This document shows positions 22,084 to 35,974 of a stretch of 64,000 bases of DNA, piece after piece (the stretch's first letter is position 1; each line of letters starts with the position of its first letter). The translations under genes and the position numbers were made by a program. The notes under the pieces are model-generated. The model was given only the letters and a program-made list of their open reading frames with translations, was not told the DNA's origin and did no database searches. Origin of the DNA: Hoplostethus atlanticus (Eukaryota > Chordata > Actinopteri > Trachichthyiformes > Trachichthyidae); assembly GCA_034670405.1 (NCBI GenBank), contig JAXDDX010000010.1, forward strand, positions 8,008,501-8,072,500. Direction: 5' to 3'.

Positions 22084-24122
22084 GTCAGTAATGTTGGATT
22101 GTTCTTTTCTACTTTGTCTTGCTTCACATCCTCAGGGTTTTCCCTTGGTTTAAAATGGTCCCCACTAAAGGAAAATTGTAAACGTTCAAATGCACTAATG
22201 AGGACTTTTAGCGTGTCATTTGACGCACCTGACGACACTTCTAAGGTTCCACAGGCAGAGATTTGAATTGCCAAAACAAAGGCATTGGCATTTGCACTTC
22301 GCCACCACATTGGGTATTGTCACATGGATTTTGTAACCTGGTATATAGTCTGTTCATAAACTTTACAAACCAATCAACTTGACAAGCTGCCAATGTTATT
22401 AACAAAATCCCCAAATGCCCTGTAACATATATATATCACCTAAAATATCACCTTCTGGAAAAATTGTATTATCTTTCTCTGACCTTTTTGTTTTTGCACT
22501 GACAAACAGCCGTCCTCTGTCGGAGCTCCCAAAATCAAGTTTCGAGCAGACCCAAGGCAGTTTGATGCTCTGCTGGACGCCTTGCGCGTGCTTGGCCATT
22601 GAAAACAATTGGTATGTTTGGAAATGTCCGCGTCTGACACTTCCAGTGCGTTTCTGGCTTAAGATTTGAAGAATTAATTCCCAAAACGCTGTGTATGTTG
22701 TTGTAGGGGAAACCAAAAAATCTGTACCGCAAGTGCATATTCAGTGTCTTTTTCAGTGTCTATGAAAGTGTTATTTTCTCAGCCATTAACTTAACCTACT
22801 ACCCTTTAACAAGCATCAAAATCTATCTTATGTTGTGCAGTCAAACTTTTTAAGCTTAGAAAAATTAGCCTGAACCCATAATGCTCTACTGGGAAATACC
22901 GCTTTCCTTTCCTCGGTTGTTCTCACCCTACTTTCCACCTGCCCTCCTTGCTGTATTCACACTCGAGGTCAAAATTTTACCTTCTCCAATTAGTAAAGCA
23001 CGACTTAGAGGCTCACGGGAATACGCTTTACCTTCTCGTGTAGCGGTGTACAACCCTCACCTCAACCACTGTGTTTGTGACACACTGGACCAGATTTTTC
23101 CCTTCCCACTGCGCTGAATGTATGTCGAGGATATCTGAATCCAGACAGGGTCATATCGGGGAGACGCCGGTCTAATCAGAGCGAGGAGTATTTTTTCCAC
23201 AGCGTCTGCTTCTTTCATTAGAAAATGCCATCGGAGGGTTTACAGTCACGTCTCAACTTCTTCTAAGGCTTGCACCGCCAAGCCAGAAGCAATCTGAAAG
23301 AGGAAACTGGGTTAAGGGGGTGAGGAGCAGGAACAGAGGGTGGCGGGGTGGCGGGAGGGGGTGGCAGTGAAAACTAATTTCATAGCAATTCGACCCTTTT
23401 GTAAATTGCCACCTCCGCCGAATCTGCATATCGCATTAAAGGGTAATACGATGACTTTTACAAATTCAATTACTCGAAACTTCAAAGCGCAATTTCCTCT
23501 GTTCACTAGCAATGACATTCACTGTCAGCTGATAGCGACGGAGGTTTTATCGAGCAGCGGGAAGACTTTCAGCGCACAACTACATCCAGTTGGCCGGGGT
23601 CAGATGATGAACATAGCCCTGCCTTGCCTTTTCAATTATTTGCTTCTTATTTTCTCGTGTGAAAGTTACAATACCGAAATCTAACTTTATTCATCGAGCT
23701 TGCTTTGTCAACCAGATTAGCTCTGTGTTGAAGTGCAATTTAGTGAAAAAAAAACAACAATAAACTAAACAACAACTGCTGACAGGCACATTGTCCCATG
23801 CACATGTTGTGTTATTATCATCTATCCACAGTATCAGTATTATTAGCATCTATTGATTTAATAAATCACTGTGTTGTGATAATGTTCAGCACTATAGTGA
23901 TGATTTATTTAATGATTTATCAGATTTATTTATTAGTCCATGTGAAAAACGGGAAGTAGGTTTTAGTTAGATGGCCTGAGTATTTGAACACAGTTGTGCA
24001 CATGACATGTGCAAACACAAAAGAGACTAAAATAACTCACTGCTGTGCTGCGTATGTCTTCTGGATGACCGGTACGGTAGCATCGTCTGACCGTATCATA
24101 CCGTATCATACCGTATCGTAGC

Positions 24123-27112
24123 CATAGGCGCAGGAAGATGTTTTGAGCTCAGGGTGCTGAAATTCGAAACGACAAATAGTTTGCGCTGGTAAAGCGATGA
24201 CGTAATGTTTATGAACAGAATGCGCTTTGGAGACAACAACACCAATTCATTTCTCACATAAATAACGTTACAACAATACAATATGTAAAAAAAAAAAAAT
24301 AACTTTTGAGGTGATAATAATCGTGGATTAATGTCTTATCATTTTTGCTATTAATAGGCCTACGTCTTTTTGAACGGTCAGAAAACAGCGAAGATATTTT
24401 CATAATGAACACATTTTGAAAGATAGATACATCGTGTATGAAGGGGAAAAAATCCACGTTAACACCCGTAAATTCGCCTCAAAATATGAAGTAGCCTATT
24501 TATCAAATGAAATATAAGTAGCCTATTTATTGTTCAAATGAAAGTAATAAGTAATATGTAATAAATTATTTTAAAAGTAATTTGCCCAACACTGATTCAT
24601 ATATTGTAGCCTACCAAATACCAATCATTACAGAGGACGGTCAGATAAGCCATACGTAGTTACATCCATCCCCACAACAGCGCCTGCAAATCCTGGTTGC
24701 CAAGGTAACGAGTGACATCAAACAACAAACATGGTGCCACACATAGGAACGGGGAGCTATTGCTCGCTACAACAGCAAGCTAACAAGCAATGTTGTTTTG
24801 AAATGACAAAATGACTTGTGCTGCGCAGCGGCAGCTTTGTTTATAAAAGCAACCATAGGTCTTACCGTAATCGCATGGACAGTCACAAAGCTCCAAACGT
24901 GGACTTGCGCTCTGGTGTGGCGTTGATGAATCCTTTCATCAATGTTCCGATGTCCACTTTGTCCAGTATGTCGCTATGGACATGCATCACAGCTAGATGC
25001 GTTAGTCTCTTTTGCGTCATGGTGCTCCTTAGCCAGGTCTTTAGACGACGGAGAGTAGAGAAAGATCTCTCTGATGCGGCAACGGACACCGGTAAACACA
25101 AACACATTTTGATGAAGTGTTCCACATCTTCAAAGAGCCCCCTTGTTTGCGGGTGTAATCCTGTGACACATTTTCCCACCTCTTCGACTGTGGTGAGCGA
25201 CTCATCCTTGGTCATGTCACCCAGCATTGTTAACTGCATGTGCAGCCTGGAACTGTCAATCTGCTGTGGAAGGTGAAGTGATGAGTTTGCATTGAAATCT
25301 TCTTTGTCAATCCTTCCATTTGCTGCATCAATGAGAACCCTTTCTCGCCGTGCTGCGATTTTCATTCCATCTTGATTGAATCGTCGTTCGAGTTCTGACT
25401 TAACTAGATCCAGGGACTCACGCTTCCACTGAAGTTCATATGTTTCAGACACCAGCGCTTCTGCTTCACTGGTGTCGCGAAAGCGAGCCGGGGGTTCTGC
25501 TAACCCTAGTAGGCTGCGGAATCTTCAAGCCATTCTTGGCTGCACCGTGCCTCACTTTGGCTACGATTTCCTGGACAGAGTTGTCCTGTCTCAGTGCATT
25601 TATCCGTCCTGTTAGCACCTTCGCGCACTCCAGCGCTCCAAGTGCACTCGCATTGGCACTCTGGAGGCTTTTAGCTACCGCCTCACACAGGCCAAATAGT
25701 GCTTCACAGCATAGCAGGCCATAATAGGTCCTCCCCTTCATTGCCTGTTTGTGCAAGCCGGCGATCTTCGCCCGTGTCTCCCCTCTAACACTCCTGTCAG
25801 TGCCAGTGGTCCTCTTGGAGTGTTGTAAGTGTTTCCAAAAGTTGGCTGTAAGATGAGCAAACTCGAGAAATTGCCACCGTGCGCACACACCATCGTGTAG
25901 GACAAAGCCCCAAAATATTGCAAACGACTTCGCCACAGCCAAAAAGAGATTCATACACATGTTTGCGCTTTGCTGATTCTCAGATGAGAACGGAGATGCT
26001 TTGGACAAAGTTAAGTGAATCTGCCACAAGGCGGACCTCTCGCGCTACTTCTTGCAATACGAGATCTAAAGAGTAATTACTGCAGTGTACAAATAGTGAA
26101 TCTGGGCATATTTCTTTGAGCCTAGCTTGCACACCAGACAAGCGACCGCTCATGTTACTAGCGCCATTGAAACAGTAACCCTGGAGTCTTTCGATTGGAA
26201 TATTCAAACAAAGAAAAACATCTTTGATACACGAAAAAAGCGTTTCGGCCGTAGAGTCAGGGGCATTATAGAAACCCAAAAATGCACTGTGCTGGTTAAG
26301 GTTCGTGTCAACATACTGCAAGTTACACGAAAATTGCTCGTTCGTACTCACATCTGTAGTTCCGTCTGCAGTCAATCCATAAAAAGCACAATCTGAAGCT
26401 TCTGACACAATATTCCCTTGAACTGCATGAGCAAACAACTGTAAAATCTCATTTTGAATAGTATCTGACATCCAATTATCCCTTCAGAGTAGCCATTCCC
26501 TAGCTTTGGGTAGGTCATGTGTACGCTCCAGCATGAGCTGCCAAAGCACCCCATCTCTGCTACTTTGGCTTCTGAGAAGCAATCCCTCGCGCCCAAGAAA
26601 TGTAACTGACCTGAACAACAGTTCCAACACAGTTCTGGCTGTGCTCTGTTCCTTTGCTGCTAATTCCGACAGCAGGGCACTGATTGGTGTTTTGCCTAGC
26701 ATAGCTAGCTTTTGCATGGCATTTGTGTGGACGTTTGATTTTTCATGTTCGCGAAATTTCTCGATGGCTTTGCGCCAGTTTTAAAAGCCATCTTCTATAA
26801 AGCTAGAATCAAGTCTTTCTGTGTCGATTAGTTTCTTTTCCAATGCAGTTATGCAAACATAGCAGCGAACACGATCAATGTCTTTGAGATAGTGCAGCCA
26901 TTTCCACCGGTCAAACCACGGTCCAACCGGTCAAACCGGTCCACCTCGGTTAAACACTTTTCTGCAGTTTTACACCATTGACACAGATGCACGCATCAGC
27001 TTTTTCTGTCTTTATTGAAAATTATACAATACAGTATTCTGACACTAAATTTCCACTAACAACCAGAGGGGGTGCTGCAGCACCCTCAGCACCCGTACTT
27101 CCAGCGCCTATG
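24123..27112 (-). mobile_element. hAT transposon, nearly full length, with 8-bp target duplications
   Basis: The left end is CATAGGCGCAGGAAG (24123) and the right end, read inward, CATAGGCGCTGGAAG (ends 27112). Both are followed by GGTGCTGA-type sequence. The bases ATCGTAGC flank both sides (24115-24122 and 27113-27120), a perfect 8-bp duplication. The interior carries a minus-strand transposase relic of the ZMYM1/hAT class. The intact duplication suggests a fairly young insertion, although the gene is frameshifted. An upstream array of CCGTATCATA units (24091-24120) is just outside the element. Confidence 0.92.
24883..26720 (-). pseudogene. hAT transposase (ZMYM1-like), frameshifted
   Basis: Four minus-strand segments lie in order but not in one frame. 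26717-26484 includes ISALLSELAAKEQSTARTVL. 26471-25980 includes FYGLTADGTTDVSTNEQFSC with a catalytic-domain D, then YCFNGASNMSGRLSGVQARL. 26029-25466 is of degraded reading. 25452-24883 includes the C-terminal hAT dimerisation motif VAASERSFSTLRRLKTWLRS followed by MTQKRLTHLAVMHVH. The first two share a frame but are separated by stops. The last two are in different frames from each other and from the first pair, so the gene is broken. Known role: cut-and-paste transposition in the nucleus. This copy is unlikely to make an active enzyme. Confidence 0.88.
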
Positions 27113-28079
27113 ATCGTAGCGATGGGTCGAAAACAAATTCGACACCAGTTATGCAGACACACAATATCCTTACACAATGTGTCTCAGCCAAAGTGTTTCC
27201 TCGCCCATCACAGCGCTTGCGAGATGAGCCAATATCTTGTTTCAAAGAGCCCAATATTTGGTTGTTAAACCGGCAGTATCATTTTTTATAATGGATGGAG
27301 AGAAATATGGATCCCGCCCACCCTCTCCCACCCCCTCTTCTCTCTCCGCTAGTGATGAAAATCGTTTATTGCTCCTTCTCCCCCGCCCGGCTCTCCCACT
27401 CGTCCTGAATGTCCGACAATCATTCACGCGGTTGTTTTTACTCTCTCCTGGCACGGGCAGCGCTGCCGGCCTCCCTCCCCGTGTTAATTTGCCTGTAACT
27501 CACCCAGGAATACAGTGTGTTTGCCTGAGATTTAAGACGCCCATTAGGATTCAAACAGGCCAGTCAATATGATGATCACACTCTTCCTATTAAAACCCAT
27601 AAATACAGAAACACCCGCTCCGTGAGAGAGGAGGAGGAAGTATTTACCAAGAGCTCGGGGGAAACGCTGGTGCCAATAAACAGGCCTCGATCATTTCCTC
27701 TGTTTTTTTTTTGTTTTTTTTTCTCAGTGAAGTTTTATGGCGTTTTTGGAAAAGTGTATCTCCTTGAGGGGTGGGTTTGTGTTCTGTGACGAGGCCAAAG
27801 GAAGACTCCCAGATAACGGGTGACAGGGGCCGCATTTGTCATCCTGTCATTCCGCTTTATTTCAATAATTTAGTCTTTCCTCCTGAACCGCTCTCCTCCT
27901 ATCCATCGTGTTCGGTCTGATGTGCTGACCTGTGCCTGATCTCCAGCTTTATGTAACATGCCCGCATTGTTTTGCCCTCATTCTTCTCCCTGGATTCCTC
28001 TGGAAAATACATTGACTCTCTCTCTCTCTCTCTCTTACTCCATTTTGCATTGTTTTGTGTGATGCTGATAGGAGGTAGC

Positions 28080-28094
28080 AACCCCCCCCCCCCC

Positions 28095-28132
<38 letters not shown>

Positions 28133-28338
28133 ACACACACCACCACCACCGTCCTCCCTTCACCATGGTGGGTCTCGCCCCATCCCCGTTTCTCTCTCCT
28201 TCCTCTCCACCACTCTTTTCTTACTACCTCTTTCCCTTCCCCGCCTCCCTCATGTGAAGTGACGGCTGCTCGCTGACCCCGGAGGAAACATCTTCTCCAT
28301 CTCCAATGATCCATGATACGTGCTGGCCCTGTTACTGA

Positions 28339-28376
<38 letters not shown>

Positions 28377-28672
28377 ACTCAGACTGGACTCAATTTGCTG
28401 TACAATAGGAGGTCTGACATACATGCACGCAGGCACGCACGTATAAGACACAAATGCACAGATGCACAGAAACACGCACATGTAGACACATATATACACA
28501 GAAGCACACAAAGGCATGCATGCACACACAGATATGCACGTACACATAATGCAGACACACTCACAAGCATATGCACACACACAAACACAAGGGCACGCAG
28601 ACACATAACTATACACACACACAAACAACACAGTCATACAGACAGAGAAACATGCAAATGCAGAAAGACACA

Positions 28673-28713
<41 letters not shown>

Positions 28714-28820
28714 GGTATACACACACAATGCACAGATGCCCACAAGTACAGACACATGCAGGGAAGCACACATATGCAGACAAACCAAAGAAAAACATGC
28801 AGGTACAGAACAACACAAAG

Positions 28821-28872
<52 letters not shown>

Positions 28873-28880
28873 CATAGATA
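28080..28880. repeat. CA-repeat district with poly-C
   Basis: Poly-C (28082-28097) runs into (CA)n to about 28140, with further (CA)n at 28341-28370, 28679-28710 and 28825-28870. Between them lies degenerate CACA/TGCA-rich sequence. Long apparent ORFs on both strands (His-Thr or Cys-Val strings up to 229 codons) are artefacts of this composition. Confidence 0.95.
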
Positions 28881-29371
28881 AACACAGGCACAAACACACA
28901 CATATACAGAAACTCGCAGACACACAGGCTAGTACACACGTGATTACTCAGACAACTCAGACTTTCAGTCAAGTCAAGCATCCCGCTTCTCTGAGACCCG
29001 TTTTCCTGTATTATGGAATGACCCTCCGCATAACGGTGGATAACATGCCAGTCAAGCCAGAGCAGTACACTGTGTGTGTTGGTGGTGGGGATCTCCCCCC
29101 GGTCAGTAACACCATACACATCTGCAGTGTCTGCAGTCGAGGTTGTCAATCCCTCATGTTCCTCGTTTATGTTGTGGAGGCAGTTGGCACTTTTGATTGT
29201 TTGTCCAAACTCCTGGGTAGAGCCAATCAGCGTGTTGGAAAACCTGTGGTGGCATACTGACTGCTGATTGATCAATGGAACTGGAACAATCATTTGGAAA
29301 ACCTGGAACGTTGTTTTGTTGGATTTCTACTTTTGTGACTTGCATTTATTGAGGATCGGACTGTGAACTAT

Positions 29372-29404
<33 letters not shown>

Positions 29405-31439
29405 TTATACTGATTCTTTGTGATTTTCAATATAAATGATTGCATTTAAAATGTTATTGTTGTTGTGTGATATGTCAAAGTTTTTAATTCTGTCTAATTG
29501 TTTGGATTCCTATGCAATTGGTGCATTAATTGACTTTTATTTTCAAGTGCATGTATCCTTTGTGAAAGTTGAAAGAAAGTTAATGAAAAAAAATTGACTG
29601 TTTTTCATGTTTTATCCTGGCTGGCACCCCAGACAACCTAATAAAACTGTCACAGCAGACACACACACACACACACACACACACAACCACGTCTAGACAG
29701 AGAAACACACAGGCACACATTCCCAAACAGAAAAATAAGCACAAACACACCAGAACATGTGCAGGCACACACACAAGCGCACACCCCCGTAACCCATACT
29801 GCGAGGACACATGTCTCAGAGATTAGACGAGACGCATGCTGTATGCTTTATTCTCTGAATGTCCTAAAACCTTTTCCATGTCCAATTTTCGAACCACTTA
29901 CCCAGCGTGTGTTGCTCTTGTCGAAGGTTTTTTATCCCGTATTAGATGTTTATGCCAACCAGAGGGAAAGAAAGCCGGGGATCGGACTGCAGGGCACCTC
30001 CACTGCTCTCTGCATACGCACAATACTGAACAGGCCTCAGTCATCGCTCTCTCTCCGCCTGCTGCCTTTATTGAACTGCTCACATTTAGCTACCCTACTG
30101 TCTCAATTCATCAAGCCTGAGTGCATTCCCCTGGCACCGTTAGAAAATTGTTGGTGTGTGGGTGGGTAAGGCTTGCTGTGTGCTACATTGTGTTTGTGCA
30201 TGCACTATTAATGCATGTGCATGGTTTTTTGTTATAAATATACACGCATGCTCCATTCTTTGGACAATAATTACGACTTCAGGGTCCAGAGCCCAACCTC
30301 CTGATACTAGAGATCCAAATACTAGAACTACCACTACTACTAATACTACTAATATTACTAAGGCAAGTAACAAAGGTGACACACACAAAAGGCAGAGATG
30401 CGATGGCACTTACTGTCCCATTATAACTCCTGTGCTGTGATAATAAAGGAAAATTAAGTTTGCAAAAATGTCAAAATGCATTACAAAATGTAAATGTATC
30501 ATTGTTTTCTCCATCCACCCATATGGTGTGCTTCTTTCTATAGCAAACATAATAGCTCCCATTTTAGCTTTATTGTGCTCCCGTTTTTATTGTGATTTCC
30601 TGTAAGGCCATTCTACAATTCAACCCCTATTGGCCCTAGCCACATTCTTTACAATAGCCTATTTGGATTTGGATAATGGGAATCCAGGAGAAACCCCGTC
30701 CAGGCTACTGTCCTTTTGGAAAATGAGCAAATGCTTTTTTTCCCTTTTTTTTTTATCTGAGCATCGAGGTGCCCAGGTGGGACGTTTGGCCTGGATACCC
30801 GCCAGATGCTGAAATGGGCCTGAACTTGAATTGGAAGCCGGTGACACAGACAGAAAACAACAACAGCACACAATAAATGTGTAATTAAAAGCACTTCGTG
30901 AAAGAATGAGGACAGTGGATTACATATTCAGACTCAGTGGCTTGTACACAAGGGGAGGATGAAGCAAGAGAAATATGATGCAGCCTTGAGTCTCTCAGTT
31001 ATTGGTAGATTCTGACTCACTGCCGTAGTGAATGGGCTTATAATTAAGTGCTAGAACTTGGCCTGCACCTTTTATGATTTTCATTCTGAAATGTTGCAGT
31101 CATTAGAATTATTGATTTTTGCTGAGTGAATGTTTTAGTCCCACTGTATCAGCTATCTAGGCAACTTGCCCACCTCTTCCCGCCTCTCTAATAGTGTCTC
31201 TTTCAAAGATAATGAGCAGGCAAAAAGGGTTTGTTTCACAGGAAATGAGTCTTGGCCTGTTTCTTGACGTTAACAAGTATGACATTATTATTTGAGCATA
31301 CGAGTCTATTAGGGCAGCAGCCATTTTCTTCGTGACGGGAAGCAACGTGGTTTATAGGAAATATGGTCTTAGTTTTGAGAAACTAAATGGTATAAAGTAG
31401 CACTCCCACAAAACCTTTTAGGAAAAAAACTGGAAGAAG

Positions 31440-32230
31440 CCTTGGGAGGGGCTACTCAGAGAGGGATCCCCCTACCAGGCGTGCAGTGGATGCCGAGGTT
31501 GGGCAAGCAAAATGGAAGTAGACAGAAGTAGACAGTATAAACACAATAAGGGCACGTTTGTTAAACATCCGGATCTGGTGTGGGGCGTCAACAGCAGTCG
31601 GCTGGCTACAACCCGTTCGAGCATTTTGGAAAGAAACAGCAGATTTGAGATCGGCCTAGTACAAATACAATTCACAAGTAAATAACTGTGCCCTTTGCTT
31701 TAAAAATAGAGGGAACAAGCCGTTACTCGTTCCCTCTATTCTTAAAGCAAAGGGCACAGTGCCAGTGGAGAGAGACAAATTGAAATTGAGGGTCCTGAGA
31801 CTGGGAGAAATTCTTTGAAAAGTTGAGCAGGGAGAAGGTCGAGCATGCCGGTCGCAGGTTGAGACACCAGAACTAACTTGTCTGCGGAGACTAAATCAAA
31901 GTAGTACGCAAGCAGCCTGAGAAACACCAAGTGAGCTTTTCCAAGGTCAAGGCAGCAGAACGTTTAGTCGGTCGCCATTTCCGCTCTAATTTTCTGCAGC
32001 CTTGTGTGAATGAGTGTCATCAGTAAACCAGGGTGCTAATGTCTTGTTACTGTGTTTTCTTGTGACTGGCAGTGTCGAATCGAGTGGGTTAAGTAGGGTG
32101 GAGTGTAGTTCGCTAGTGAAATTATCAAGGATGTCAATATGACCCTGAGTGGAGCCAGAACAATACGACGGCTGCTGCATGTGTCATCTCCCTCTCAACG
32201 AGGGCAGGTCAATTCAATCTGGAAACTAAT
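31440..32230 (-). mobile_element. L2-like non-LTR retrotransposon fragment
   Basis: Minus-strand pieces in order are: 32180-31986 with TLAPWFTDDTHSHKAAEN (the linker before the reverse transcriptase); 31930-31742 with MLDLLPAQLFKEFLPVSGPS (matching the SLDPIPxxLLKEFLP region); and 31675-31472 with RPISNLLFLSKMLERVVASR (RT motif 2 region). They are separated by stops and by an inserted hairpin. There is no YxDD motif in this copy. The style matches the L2/CR1 group of fish LINEs. Confidence 0.7.
31685..31760. repeat. 35-bp-arm hairpin (near-perfect inverted repeat, 6-base loop)
   Basis: The arms are 31685-31719 (beginning ACTGTGCCCTTTGCTTTAA) and 31726-31760 (ending AAAGCAAAGGGCACAGT). They are complementary at 33 of 35 positions around the loop CCGTTA. 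It lies inside the LINE fragment between two RT segments. It could be a tiny palindromic insertion or a local inverted duplication, and if transcribed it would fold like a miRNA precursor. Confidence 0.9.
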
Positions 32231-32355
32231 AAAATAGCGGTCAGGCGAGGCGGCCACGTAGGAGGGAGCATTATGCCTCCGATTCTACATAGAAAAGAAG
32301 TGACGTGTTCCCACTGTACACTTGAATGTTGGCCTTGAATTCTAGCTGCTGGATT

Positions 32356-32615
32356 ATATGGCTGCATTTATATAGCGCTTTTATCCAAAGCGCTTTACAG
32401 TATATGCCTCTCATTCACCCATTCACACACACACTCATACACCGATGGCAGTGAGCTACCATGCAAGGTGCTGGCCTGACCATAGGGAGCAATTTGGGGT
32501 TCAGTGTCTTGCCCATGGACACTTCGACATGTGGACAGGAGGAGCTGGGGATCAAACCTCTGATCTTCTGATTAGAGGACGACCCGCTCTACCTCGTGAG
32601 CCACAGCCGCCCCGA
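32356..32615. repeat. dispersed fish repeat (CGCTTTTATCCAAAGCGCTT type)
   Basis: Contains TTTATATAGCGCTTTTATCC, AAGCGCTTTACAGTATATGCCTC, CTTGCCCATGGACACTTCGA and CGACCCGCTCTACCTCGTGA in the order seen in a very common teleost interspersed repeat. It is non-coding. Confidence 0.65.
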
Positions 32616-33250
32616 AGCTCCGAAGGTGGCTTCCTCCGCTGGCTGAAAGCTTCAGCTCCCTGCCGACAGCTGTAACATTTGGTGTCCTGCAGCAAGCGAT
32701 CGCTATAGTTTCTAGAAAAGCTATTGTCATTTAACAGCGATCGTACAGGCTCCCTTCCATTCTCAGCCGTTCCGCTCCACTAGAGTAGAAACGAATACGC
32801 ACCCGTCACGTTGGTGTTGAAAAGATGGCTGGATCGAAACACAACGTTCAAAGTAGACAATAAATTCATAATATAAATGTAGCAAATTTCCCTTGAACTT
32901 TCATCCATTAACTTTACTGTCAAAAGATAATTTAACTTTCAGATCACTCACGGTGGTGCTGAATAGCTGGCCAGTTCAGTGCCTGATCCAAACTCAAAGT
33001 CCGATGTGTATCAAATCCGATGTGTATATATCAAAGTTTGATAAATATTTCCTGTTTGGCCCGCCATTGTCTGACAATGTGTTTTCCTTGAGGCAAAGCC
33101 CCTCCCCCTTACACCTCCACCGCTGTAAATTGGAGTCCTCTCTCTCACACAAACTCATATCCTGGAAAGCAGTGCCAGGGAACCAGTCATTGTGACAAAT
33201 GCTCCGAGGCAGACACCCCCTCTATGGCAACCCTCCATCGTTTGTGCAAC

Positions 33251-33294
<44 letters not shown>

Positions 33295-33393
33295 TGCACG
33301 CACACCTTCAAAGACAGACAGAAGGCACATGCTGTACATGTGCAGTAACGATTACACATGTGTACACTGTTCGCTTTAGAACAAATGTTGAGG

Positions 33394-33436
<43 letters not shown>

Positions 33437-33609
33437 CATTATTTTCCAAAGCCTCCCCTACAAGACAAGTCACTGTCGTTAATACTTCCTCATTCTTTGC
33501 ACACGTTCAATGTTCAACACAATAAAAAAAAACACGCACATACATCTCCTGGCTCTAATCTCACATCATTCCCCTTGGTCTGGCAAACAGAGATAGAGGG
33601 ACTATATGA

Positions 33610-33613
<4 letters not shown>

Positions 33614-33687
<74 letters not shown>
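33614..33687. repeat. (CA)n-(TA)n compound microsatellite
   Basis: About 57 bp of CA followed by about 17 bp of AT dinucleotides. Nearby are (CA)n at 33251-33290 and (CT)n at 33396-33434. Confidence 0.95.
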
Positions 33688-35719
33688 CATGGTAAGTGTG
33701 CATATAATGATTCTAATTCCAGGCAGTCTCTTGTAAAAAAACATTGAAATGAGCACATGACAACGGTAGCATCTGCCTCTGCCTCTAAAGATAAGGAATA
33801 TAATAAGTGTGTCCACACGCTTAGCCCACACACACACACACACACAAAGTAAACAGAGCACCAAAGGGCGAGATGAATACAGAGTGGAGGAGAGTCATTG
33901 AAAGCAGAGAGTGGGATGCAGATGAGACGCCTACACCAGGGAGAAAGAGAGAGGATGCGATGGATGCCAGAGAGACACTAGCAACAGCGCTAAAATGGAA
34001 TACCAATCAACTTAAGAATTCATGTTGTCCAACCAAAATTAATGAACTCTCTCCCAAAGCTAGAAACCAGAGAGAACAATTTCTGTGTATCCACTGGGAA
34101 CTTCTCTTTACACCGCTCGCTTCGTTTTCTTGTTATGTCCTGTTGTGCCGCCCCACCAGTGTTTTCAGCTGAGAATTAAAAGTTCAACGTATTACAACTT
34201 TTAGCAAAACAGTGTTCTGCATATGTATTTGGCACTGCTAGCTATCAAAAAGATGCCTGGTTTCCTGCTTTGGTAGACAGCCATTCATACATTACAACAA
34301 CTTGTCTCATATTCAGTTTTAAAATTGTATTTTTCATAAAACTCAACCGAATGGGGGTGATTCCACATTTTCATTTGTTGCAGGAATTTCCCAAGGACAA
34401 ATATATGTACCTTGAAACAAAGCAGAATAAGACAGATTACTACAAATATCAAGAAAATGACACTTAACTCAAGAAAATGAATCAATTGTATCATTGTAAA
34501 CAAGTGAAAATGTATGTTAAGATGTGAAGACTCACTACAAGATTAAATTGCTCATTAAGAGAGATATTCTTTTGCAGTGCATTAACACATATTGATTGGA
34601 CTACCACAGAACATAAGCATAACATAAATACTTGAATTGAATGTTATTCCACTTCATGTCTTGAGGGAACAGAGATCCACAGAAAGGATGGCAACAGAGG
34701 TCAAAGATGGCATACAGAGTGAAAGGGTGAAGAAGGAAGAAGAGTTGTGTGGAGTTAAGGCAGAAGAGAGGGATGCAGAGGAGGTCAAGTCTCCGTTATC
34801 ATGGCAGGGTAGGAAAGAGCCTGTTGACATGGTGAGAACTGTTGGCTAGCGACGAGCTGAAAACAAGCTTTATTTGCTTCAAGTCAAAGAGAATGAAAAA
34901 TTGATCAGCATCGCACAACAGACCCATACAACTTGGTTGAATGAGTTATTTTTCTCTGTCTCTTTCATTTCATGAGTAAACTACATTCTGCTGAGACTTT
35001 AGTAGAGCTTTTGTACCTTTAAACATCCACTGGCAAACAAACCTAACTTTTGAATGGATTCAAAGAATCAACATAATAGATAATGGAAGATTGGAAGATA
35101 ATGGACGTCGTCTTGCAGTACACCTTTAAAGCTGCTAACCCATGATGGTTAACTGTGTTTTCTGTAATGACGATAAGTGTGACAATAGGGAAACACTAAT
35201 TTGCTAAAGTACTGCAAGGTCAGTATGCCATATAAACAGCATGTACAATTGACAACCTGAACAATTGACTTACGTGTGGAATGAAGACAATTTTGAAATA
35301 ATTTTTGAAAATCTTATAAATACAAAAATCAGTTTTTGTAATTCCAGTTCGAACACATTTTTGAATGATTGCAACATGTTTGTATTGGTGTAATTAATGG
35401 CCACATGTAATGAAATCACAAAACGTTTTCCAAAAATTTTCAGAGCTACAAATCCTGGGATTTCTGTCAGTGTTTTCTCAGCAGTTTGCAACTTCAGGTT
35501 TTGTCCACTTGTACTTAATGTCTTGTAAACTAGTGGCGCCTGGGGGCGGGGTCAGTTGCTCTTGGCCAATCACCTGGCCTCTGTCGGAATCCAAGCCACT
35601 GCTATGCCACCTTTCACAAGGACACTATTGCCATTGGCTGGACTTCCTATCAATCAATCAGTCTTTTCCTTGATGCGATGTTCTGTCAGAATGTTTTAGC
35701 AGCAGCTAGTTCGAGCCGT

Positions 35720-35938
35720 TCCTCTGACATGGGACTACTCACCACCCCCCAGCCTGAAGACCTTCCTCTCCAGCCAGGCCTTTGGACCCAGCTGCTGAAC
35801 TGTGGCCCTCTGCTTTTTTGCCTTTTTGTCCTTTGTTTGTCTTATTGTTTTCCTACTTGTTAACCTAGTTGTTTTTTAGTTCTTCTCTCTTCTATTGTTA
35901 AGTGCCTTGGGTACCTTGAAAGGCGCTCTTAAATGAAA

Positions 35939-35972
<34 letters not shown>
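35720..35972 (+). mobile_element. L2-type LINE 3' end with (ATT)n tail
   Basis: CAGCCTGAAGACCTTCCTCT and later AAGTGCCTTGGGTACCTTGA, then AAGGCGCTCTTAAATGAAAG, run into ten ATT triplets. This is the usual 3' end structure of L2-like elements. It is truncated at the 5' side. Confidence 0.7.

Positions 35973-35974
<2 letters not shown>

Noticed and set aside
28320..29293. ORFs up to 229 codons of His-Thr or Cys-Val
   Set aside because: They are translations of (CA)n microsatellites in several frames. The unique tail parts have no recognisable domain.
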